Assembly (NCBI GenBank): GCA_002314835.1
Contig: DCHM01000018.1
Location: forward strand, 40,903-79,627
Origin: Clostridiales bacterium UBA1752
Lineage (GTDB): Bacteria; Bacillota; Clostridia; Oscillospirales; CAG-382
Reading direction: 5' to 3'
DNA length: 38,725 nucleotides
Shown here: positions 33,170-38,725 of the stretch, one piece after another
Layout of the letters: every line of letters starts with the position of its first letter
Position numbering within the stretch: the first letter of the stretch is position 1
Program-made: the position numbers and the translations under genes
The notes under the pieces: model-generated
Database searches by the model: none
Told to the model about the DNA's origin: nothing
Seen by the model: the letters and a program-made list of their open reading frames with translations, nothing else

Positions 33170-34481
33170 CAGAAAAATTCCCATCAGATACACCGGCCTT
33201 GAAAATGTAAAAGAGCGCAGTCAGAGCGAATATGCCTTCAAAATTCTTCAGCAGGGAAACGAAGCTCAGAAAAACAATGCCGACAGTATGCAGAGCAGTG
33301 TTGAGTTTGAAAATGTAATGCTCGAAAACATACGTCCGCGCTCCATAAACAAGTATTCGCAGACACGAATACGCCGTCTTGCCAAATCTATTCGCGATAC
33401 CAACAACCGTCTTATCAATCCGATTACGCTCGTTGACATAAGAAATCTGCCTATTAACGGCGATGTAATAAAGAAATTTATTGCCGAGGGCGAGGCAAAA
33501 GTTAATGAGGTCGACAATGCGAGCGGTGAAACGGTCAGAGAGATTAAGCTGTCGGAGCTGGACGATGCCGTAGAGCGTCGAAACAGACAGATTGCCGATA
33601 ATATGGCAAAGGGCGAAAAGAGCCGCTTCGCAACAAGGCTCGTTTTGGACACGGGGTTGAAATATATAATTGTTGCCGGTGAACGGCGTTATCGTGCATT
33701 TTTGCTTCTTCGTGACGAGGAGAACGAAAAGCCCCACGAGGCAGGCTGGATTAACCCGTTTCTGACCATTACCGCCAATATCCTGACGCCGCAGGAGGCT
33801 AAAAACGAGGCTGTTTTCTACGAGGAATCCAACACGCAGTCAAGACAGCTGACGCCCGAGGAGGCTATGCGGCATTTTGAAACTGCCGTTAAGCAGGTCG
33901 ATTCCGATGATAGCAAATATGCTATGCTGCTTGAAATGGAGAGGGCAGGAGTCAGCTTCAGAGCACCGATTCCCGATGATTTAAAGTCAGCCGTCAAGAT
34001 GTTCCGTATGCCCGCCTACTGCGTTTACTATCTCGAAACCGAGCTTGGTATTCAGGGTTGGACCGAGTCGAGCGTCAAGGGATATCTGACCGTTTTAAAT
34101 AACAGCTGTGATGAAGTCAAGGATGCGGTTTTTGCAACGCAGTACAGCCTGCGCGAGGCGAAGAGCATTACCAAATTCGACTACGAGGTACAGCGCAGTC
34201 TGCTTGCATTGTGGCTGAGCGGTGATATCATGGCCTATCGCAAACAGATTGATAAGCTTAACAGTGCCGCCGCCAAGCCCGTTAAGAGAACCACAAACAA
34301 TTCGGCGGGCAGAAATATTGATAAAATCGTAAAGTCTATTAAAGACGATATCGACCTTGTAAAGCAAGACGAAAAGAGCCTGAAGGGTGAACCGAGACAG
34401 ATGCTTATCGATGCCATTGATAAGTGCGAAAGGCTTGCCGCCGAGCTTGCCGAGATTTCCGCGAAAATAAAAAAAATGTAA
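33162..34481 (+). CDS. parB: ParB-type partition protein with insertion
   Basis: A 439-residue ParB. The N-terminal domain begins at ENIRPRSINKYSQTRIRRLAKSI (~55-77) and carries the CTP-binding motifs GERRYRA (173-179) and ESNTQSRQLTPEEAM (222-236). About 65 extra residues lie between INPITLV and YIIVAGERR, unlike Spo0J. A central DNA-binding region follows (~290-345), then a coiled-coil-rich C-terminus (~390-439). The ATG at 33162 is chosen because ATGAGTAG overlaps the parA stop; the longer frame starts in parA. Two palindromes, likely parS, follow the stop. Confidence 0.85.
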   Translation: MSSRKIPIRYTGLENVKERSQSEYAFKILQQGNEAQKNNADSMQSSVEFENVMLENIRPRSINKYSQTRIRRLAKSIRDTNNRLINPITLVDIRNLPINGDVIKKFIAEGEAKVNEVDNASGETVREIKLSELDDAVERRNRQIADNMAKGEKSRFATRLVLDTGLKYIIVAGERRYRAFLLLRDEENEKPHEAGWINPFLTITANILTPQEAKNEAVFYEESNTQSRQLTPEEAMRHFETAVKQVDSDDSKYAMLLEMERAGVSFRAPIPDDLKSAVKMFRMPAYCVYYLETELGIQGWTESSVKGYLTVLNNSCDEVKDAVFATQYSLREAKSITKFDYEVQRSLLALWLSGDIMAYRKQIDKLNSAAAKPVKRTTNNSAGRNIDKIVKSIKDDIDLVKQDEKSLKGEPRQMLIDAIDKCERLAAELAEISAKIKKM

Positions 34482-34493
34482 AAGCTCCGCCGA

Positions 34494-34509
34494 AGTTCAC
34501 GCGTGAACT
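34494..34509. repeat. Candidate parS site 1
   Basis: AGTTCACGCGTGAACT is a perfect 16-base palindrome 13 bases after the parB stop. It shares the core GTTCACGCGTGAAC with a second site 92 bases on. It resembles the Spo0J parS (GTTTCACGTGAAAC) but with CACGCGTG in place of CACGTG. Confidence 0.7.
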
Positions 34510-34583
34510 CGACGGGGAACAGCACAGATTACGAGCGTGTGCTCATGTGTGAATTTTGCTTGTATTTAGGCAAATCGGTACTT

Positions 34584-34603
34584 GAAGTTCACGCGTGAAC
34601 TTC
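34584..34603. repeat. Candidate parS site 2
   Basis: GAAGTTCACGCGTGAACTTC is a perfect 20-base palindrome, the second copy of the same core. Confidence 0.72.
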
Positions 34604-34633
34604 ATCGCGAGTGAGAGCATAAAAACACAACAA

Positions 34634-34680
34634 ACCCCCGAAATACCGCGGTTTTTAATGTGCCGCGTGTTCGGGGGTAA
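34634..34680. terminator. Hairpin terminator after parB
   Basis: ACCCCCGAA (34634-34642) pairs with TTCGGGGGT (34670-34678), with an inner CGCGG/CCGCG stem. The T tract is weak (AATTAAATATTT), so it may end both parB (+) and the small ORF on the other strand. Confidence 0.6.
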
Positions 34681-34710
34681 TTAAATATTTACTTCAAAAA
34701 ACGACCTTGC

Positions 34711-34902
34711 TCAATCGCTTTCGCGCTTGTCGGCTCCACTTTGAGAAATGGCGGAAAAGCTGATTCTGTTATTGTAGCAGAGGGATTTTACACCTGCCGC
34801 GCAGGGCTTATTGCCGTTCTCCTTTCGGAAAAGGCTGTTGCTTATATTCTCGTCTAAGCTCGCACAGAGCTGTTTGATTGTCATTGCATTGTACTTGGAC
34901 AT
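34711..34902 (-). CDS. Small protein of unknown function
   Basis: A predicted 63-residue protein (starts MSKYNAMTIKQLCASLDE). GGGAG lies 6 bases before the ATG, and the frame is not opposite another gene. No family is recognised. It sits just outside the parS sites and is transcribed toward them. Confidence 0.45.
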   Translation of the reverse strand: MSKYNAMTIKQLCASLDENISNSLFRKENGNKPCAAGVKSLCYNNRISFSAISQSGADKRESD

Positions 34903-35077
34903 ATTATCTCCCGCTCGACGGTCGTGACATTCGCGCCGAAATAACAGTTTAAAGAATTTATACGGCGAAGCTTTTGCGAGACGTGCCGCCGACTAATATA
35001 TTTTCGCACAATATAGAATAATAATCAACCCTTTTGAAGGAAGATTAACCGTTTGTTTACAATTAGTTAATAAAAGG

Positions 35078-36283
35078 TCAGTCAGCAGGCAGCTCAACGG
35101 TAAAGCGGTTGATGCCGTCCTCGCTCGCGGCGGTAACCGTACCGCGATGCTCGTCGACTATGCTCTTGGCTATGGAAAGTCCGAGACCGTAGCTTCTGTT
35201 CATAGCGCGCGCTTTGTCGGCACGGTAGAAGCGCTTGAAAAGATTTTTAAGGTCATCGGGAGGGATGGGATCGCCGCGGTCTGCAACCTCCAAAATGCAT
35301 TTTCGGTGTCCCTCGCGCTTGAGAGTGAGCACGGTTTCGCCGCCCTCGGCGGCATACTTTGCGGCGTTATCGAGCAGGATTTCGGTAAGCTGACGCAGCA
35401 TATCGGCATTGCCGCTGACCGTGATGTTTGCCTCAATATTGTAATAAAAAGGCATATTGTTCTCGAAAAATACCGGCTCGAACATCATTGCCGACTGATT
35501 GACGACCTCATCCAAGCGAATGTCGGTAAAAACCTGCCGGCTGCCGTTGTCTATTCTCGCAAGCTCGAGCAAGCTTTCGACAAGACCGCGCATCTGTCTT
35601 GACATTGTTACGATATTGCCGGAGAATTTCCGACGGTCATCATCGGAGCAGTCAGGTGTAGAGAGCAGCTCGGCGTCGGTCATTATAACGGTGAGCGGCG
35701 TTTTAAGCTCGTGCGAAGCGTCGGCAACAAACTGCTTTTGCTGTTCCCAGGCAAGCTCGACGGGCTTGACCGAAATTCGCGCTAAAAAGACGCTTATGCC
35801 GAAAAATGCCGATAGCGCAATCGCACCGATTACGAAAAAGGTGCGTAAAAGATTTCGCAGTGTCGCCTGAGAGCTGGTAATGTCGGCAAATACGATACAT
35901 TCTCCGAAGGGGGTATCGTATCTCGCAAAGCGCAGACTATAGCTTTTAAGCACACCGCTGCGGTCGCGGGTGTCGTTGACCGCCGAGAGAATGCAGCTCA
36001 ACTCCGATTCGTCGGTAAGCACATCGAACGACCCTCCGACCTCGGTGACGATTCCGTCGCGGTTGATATTAACGGTAAAGTATGGAAGAAGGATATCGCC
36101 TCCCGGGCGCTCAAAACGATCACCCTTTTTAGGCCTGTCGGCAACCTGCTCCATCATCTGAATACTGCTGCGTTCGAGATTTAGGCTTGTCGAATAGTAC
36201 ATCAGCGAAAAAATAACGCCGAGCATAATCGAAACGATTACCATATTCGTGATGATGAATTTTATTCTCAAGGCTTTAAGCAT
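35078..36283 (-). CDS. Two-component sensor histidine kinase
   Basis: A 401-residue membrane kinase. TM1 is ~10-30, an extracytoplasmic sensor ~35-140 and TM2 ~148-168. HisKA has H191 (VADASHELKTPLT), and HATPase shows LLDNAAKY, DRGDPIP and SYGLGLSIAKS. The start ATG (36283) overlaps the regulator stop by 8 bases (ATGCTTAA) and has GAGG upstream; a TTG 9 bases earlier is less likely. It is the partner of the regulator upstream. Signal unknown. Confidence 0.88.
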   Translation of the reverse strand: MLKALRIKFIITNMVIVSIMLGVIFSLMYYSTSLNLERSSIQMMEQVADRPKKGDRFERPGGDILLPYFTVNINRDGIVTEVGGSFDVLTDESELSCILSAVNDTRDRSGVLKSYSLRFARYDTPFGECIVFADITSSQATLRNLLRTFFVIGAIALSAFFGISVFLARISVKPVELAWEQQKQFVADASHELKTPLTVIMTDAELLSTPDCSDDDRRKFSGNIVTMSRQMRGLVESLLELARIDNGSRQVFTDIRLDEVVNQSAMMFEPVFFENNMPFYYNIEANITVSGNADMLRQLTEILLDNAAKYAAEGGETVLTLKREGHRKCILEVADRGDPIPPDDLKNLFKRFYRADKARAMNRSYGLGLSIAKSIVDEHRGTVTAASEDGINRFTVELPAD

Positions 36284-36953
36284 TGTTGTCAACCTCTAAA
36301 TGATATCCCAGCCGCCGTATCGTTTCTATGCGAACATTTGAACCGATGCTCTGCAGTTTTTTGCGCAGAAAACCGATATAAACCTCGACATGATTTTCGG
36401 TGGCGTTGGACTCAAATCCCCAAATTCTGACAAGCAGAACCTCTTTTGAAACGTTTTTTTCTTTGGACTGCAGTAGGAATCTCATCATATCGAATTCGCG
36501 GTCGCTCAGGCGTATGCTCTGTTCGCCGCAGGAGAGAATGCAGGTTGAAAGGTCAAGTGAGATGTTGCCGAAGCTCATTTCGTCGACCTGACCGCCCTGA
36601 CGGCGTAAAAGGGCGTTTATGCACGCCATAAGCTCACGCGTGTCAAACGGCTTGGTCAGATAATAATCCGCTCCGGCGTTCAGACCCTCTATCCTGTCCT
36701 CAAGCCCCGACTTTGCGGTCAGCATTAGAATAGGTGTCGAGCAACGGTTGGAGCGAACGCGACGAGCAACCTCGTAACCATCCATTTCGGGCATCATCAC
36801 ATCCAAAATCAACAGGTCATAAACGCCCGTTTCGGCGTACTCCTCGCCGCTCCTGCCGTCATAGACGCATTCCACATCAAAGCCCTTCTGCACAAGCAGC
36901 GCTTTGATTGAGTCGGCAAGCAACCGCTCATCTTCAATAATCAATATTTTCAT
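36276..36953 (-). CDS. OmpR-family response regulator
   Basis: A 225-residue regulator. The receiver domain (1-120) has the acidic pair in IEDE, phospho-acceptor D51 (LILDVMMPEMDG) and K102 in YLTKPF. The C-terminal winged helix (~128-222) has RLSDREFDMMRFLL and the recognition region ENHVEVYIGFLRKKL. It forms a two-gene operon with the kinase. A direct repeat of the type bound by this family lies before the divergent VTC gene. Confidence 0.92.
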   Translation of the reverse strand: MKILIIEDERLLADSIKALLVQKGFDVECVYDGRSGEEYAETGVYDLLILDVMMPEMDGYEVARRVRSNRCSTPILMLTAKSGLEDRIEGLNAGADYYLTKPFDTRELMACINALLRRQGGQVDEMSFGNISLDLSTCILSCGEQSIRLSDREFDMMRFLLQSKEKNVSKEVLLVRIWGFESNATENHVEVYIGFLRKKLQSIGSNVRIETIRRLGYHLEVDNNA

Positions 36954-37366
36954 AATAACCCCGCCAATCGGAAAATAATTATAATCATATTAATATTATA
37001 TTCTATCACTTAAATCAAGCTTAAAAGGTTGTGCCGCCGAGATGAAAATCAATTGTTTGGCTGGAAAAAATATATCGGTCCATTTTGTATGTAAAGTGTT
37101 ATCTGCGTTATATTACCACGCTCGAAAGAACAGACAAATGTACAGAAAATCCGCCGGGCAGCTGCACGACCGATTTTCCGACATATGATGAATAAAGGCG
37201 GAAAGCGTTTCGAATTTGTGCCTCGTGGTTTTTTCGCAGTTGTTATGCATCTGTTCAGTTTTGATTCAGTAACTCCCGATATAATAATTTCATACCGACA
37301 AGCGGGTCGGGGAATTATAGCTTAATACGATACCGTGAGTGCCGTTTCAGCGAAAGGAGCAGTACC
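36954..37366. other. Divergent regulatory region
   Basis: A 413-base region between the response regulator (-) and the VTC gene (+). No convincing gene is seen. It is AT-rich next to the regulator (several TATAAT-like boxes at 36970-37010). It has a weak GAAAATC/GATTTTC inverted repeat near 37145-37180 and the VTC promoter with TTCAGT direct repeats at 37254-37285. Confidence 0.6.
37254..37285 (+). promoter_or_regulatory. VTC promoter with OmpR-type direct repeats
   Basis: TTCAGT occurs at 37254-37259 and 37265-37270, 11 bases apart, followed by TATAAT at 37280-37285. The repeats occupy the -35 region and no good -35 is present, which fits activation by the adjacent response regulator. Confidence 0.5.
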
Positions 37367-38035
37367 GTGAAATACAGTCATGAAGTCAAACACGAGATAA
37401 GCCGGGAGGATATACCGGTGCTTCGCGCGCGTCTGGGCGCATTTATGAGGTGCGGCAGTCGTGTCGGCGGCGGGGCGTACAGGGTGCGGAGCGTTTGCTT
37501 CGATACTCCGTTCGACAACGCGTTGAGGGACAAAATCGACGGTGTAAGCCTCCGTGAAAACTACCTTATCAGGCTGTACAACGGAGATGCGTCATATATT
37601 TCACTCGATAAAAAAAGCATGATGAACAATCTGTGTGCATTGCAGAGCTGTGCCGTTTCCGAAAAGGAGGCTCGGTGCATTGCGGGCGGCGATATCGAAT
37701 GGCTCCGCGACTGCGACCGTCAGCTCTGCCGCGAGCTTTACACGCGGATAACCTCACAGGACTTAAAGCCTGCAACTATAATTGACTGCACCTGCGAGTC
37801 GTTCGCTTACCCCACGGGCAACGTCCGCGTCACGCTGAACTATGACATCCGCACCTGCGACTTCTGCGCCGATTTTCTTGACCCCGCAATACTCGCGATT
37901 CCCGCGGGCGATTCACCCGTGATGCTTGAGATTAAGTGGGACGATTTTCTGCCCGATATCATCAGGGACGCCGTGACCGTCACCTGCCGTTGTCCTGACA
38001 CCTTTTCAAAATATATGCAGTATATGATTTGCTGA
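37367..38035 (+). CDS. VTC-domain polyphosphate polymerase
   Basis: A 222-residue protein of the VTC family, which makes polyphosphate from ATP in a beta-barrel active site. Visible features are YSHEVKHEI at the start, YRVRSVCFDTPFDNAL (about 38-53), basic residues in LRENYLIRLY, SLDKKS, and the C-terminal MLEIKWDDFLP and FSKYMQYM. In related gut Clostridia this gene is commonly followed by DUF4956 and CotH genes; neither is here. AAAGGAGC precedes the ATG. Control by the divergent two-component system is likely. Confidence 0.85.
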   Translation: MKYSHEVKHEISREDIPVLRARLGAFMRCGSRVGGGAYRVRSVCFDTPFDNALRDKIDGVSLRENYLIRLYNGDASYISLDKKSMMNNLCALQSCAVSEKEARCIAGGDIEWLRDCDRQLCRELYTRITSQDLKPATIIDCTCESFAYPTGNVRVTLNYDIRTCDFCADFLDPAILAIPAGDSPVMLEIKWDDFLPDIIRDAVTVTCRCPDTFSKYMQYMIC

Positions 38036-38279
38036 CGGCGCTCAATCCCTGCCGAGAAGGTTGTGCGTGTAAATTTTATCCTTAATATCGGCAAGCGAGC
38101 TGTCGTAACCGTTCACAAAAACGCCGTTTTCTTTTCCCGTCATCGCTGACGGCAAAGAGAGGAAAAGCGACAATAACCCCTGCCGACGTACTGTTTATGA
38201 CTCGTCGGCAGGGGTGTTTTTAATTTGTAAACAAAGCGGCGGTACATTTATTACGGCGATATTATTTGATTCCCGCTTA
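38036..38279. other. Intergenic region with possible remnant ORF
   Basis: Between the VTC gene and the edge gene. A 33-codon minus-strand frame (38049-38150, starting MTGKENGVFVNGYD) has no ribosome site. A strong terminator follows at 38176. No DUF4956 or CotH sequence is visible. Confidence 0.5.
38176..38222. terminator. Strong terminator after VTC
   Basis: ACCCCTGCCGACG (38176-38188) and CGTCGGCAGGGGT (38203-38215) form a 13-pair perfect stem with a 14-base loop, followed by GTTTTTAATTT. Confidence 0.85.
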
Positions 38280-38725
38280 TCATTTTCCTAAGGTATTGCC
38301 GACCGACTGCCTTGTTGTCACGTTGCCGGATTTGCTCTTACCCTCGGAGGATTTGCTCTTACCCTCGGAGGATTTCTCCTTGCTTTGACGAGCTTCTATA
38401 GCTTTGTCTATGCTGTCACGCACCGCCTTTTTGGAATTCTCTGCAAAGCTCTTAACCGCCTGAGCGCGGTCTTCTGCAGTCTTACCGGTGATTTTGGCAA
38501 TATCCGCGGCGGCACTGCCGTCGACAAAATTACGGATTCCGTTGCGGAAATCGGGGTTTTTGGAGATGGTCTCGCGTAATTCGGCGGTAGCATTCGTAAT
38601 CTTTTCGGGATTATTCAAACCGCCGTACATCTGAGTTGCCAAATCGAGGGCGACTGCGTCGTAGAGTGCGCCGATAACCTCTGCGCGGCGGTCGGCTTCC
38701 ATATTTTTCTGATTCTCGCGCTCTT
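38280..38725 (-). CDS. Unknown protein, C-terminal part (cut by window edge)
   Basis: The frame stays open to the right edge (codons read ERENQKN before the internal ATG at 38702), so this is probably the 3' part of a longer gene. The visible ~148 residues are alpha-helical and charged, ending in a Ser/Lys/Glu-rich tail with a duplicated KSSEGKS unit. No family is recognised; hydrophilic tails of this kind occur in large proteins of mobile elements, but this is not evidence of function. Confidence 0.6.
   Translation of the reverse strand, partial: ERENQKNMEADRRAEVIGALYDAVALDLATQMYGGLNNPEKITNATAELRETISKNPDFRNGIRNFVDGSAAADIAKITGKTAEDRAQAVKSFAENSKKAVRDSIDKAIEARQSKEKSSEGKSKSSEGKSKSGNVTTRQSVGNTLGK
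38331..38372. repeat. 21-bp tandem repeat
   Basis: Two back-to-back identical 21-base units (38331-38351 and 38352-38372; TTTGCTCTTACCCTCGGAGG plus A) encode the duplicated KSSEGKS segment at the C-terminus of the edge gene. Confidence 0.85.

Noticed and set aside
36629..36642. CTCACGCGTGTC as a third parS-like site
   Set aside because: It matches only the CACGCGTG core, is not a full palindrome, and lies inside the response regulator coding sequence.
38049..38150. A 33-codon minus-strand ORF
   Set aside because: No ribosome site, no family, and it lies convergent to VTC before a terminator; probably chance or a remnant.

Overview
The window looks like a spore-forming member of the Clostridia (Firmicutes), probably a gut Oscillospirales-type lineage. 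The evidence is an adjacent SpoIID-like/SpoIIQ-like pair, GGAGG ribosome sites, TTGACA/TATAAT promoters with 17-base spacers, U-tailed terminators, and families common in gut Clostridia (DUF4855, DUF3343, DUF3795, VTC, BspA-type LRR). The species cannot be read from the sequence.

Layout. 1-134: tRNA-Leu(CAA) and its promoter (-). 212-3515 (+): a small secreted protein, a SpoIID-like protein, an 8-TM protein and a SpoIIQ-like LytM protein, probably an engulfment module. 3550-9769: a phosphate-ester antiporter (-) divergent from a DUF4855 lipoprotein plus galM (+), then a DUF3795 protein and an autoregulated MerR-type regulator. 9898-14766 (-): homoserine dehydrogenase, a degenerate PfkB kinase, a pseudopilin-LRR fusion and a MATE exporter. 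14867-16185 (+): DUF3343 sulfur/selenium carrier with a class V aminotransferase. 16250-21449 (+): an XRE-cupin-acyl-CoA synthetase fusion, a histidine kinase with no linked regulator, and an HtrA protease.

21500-29101 (-): a nearly complete histidine operon, hisZ-G-D-C-B-H-(small ORF)-A-F-IE, with overlapping or nearly overlapping genes and a good promoter upstream of hisZ. Only histidinol-phosphate phosphatase is missing.

29347-34678 is the most interesting part: a plasmid-type replication and partition locus embedded among chromosome-like genes. It has a rep-like gene (-) with a duplicated N-terminal winged helix and a 15-bp periodic repeat array in its middle. A long rep leader is overlapped by a predicted ~100-nt antisense RNA with its own promoter and terminator. 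A divergent operon encodes a small DNA-binding-type protein, a ParA and an atypical ParB. Two copies of a perfect palindrome, GTTCACGCGTGAAC, follow parB and are candidate parS sites. This could be the core of a chromid or megaplasmid carrying the his operon, or an integrated plasmid.

34711-38725: a small ORF (-), an OmpR-type two-component system (-), a divergent VTC polyphosphate polymerase preceded by a direct repeat suited to an OmpR-type regulator, and the 3' part of an unknown gene (-) cut by the window edge.
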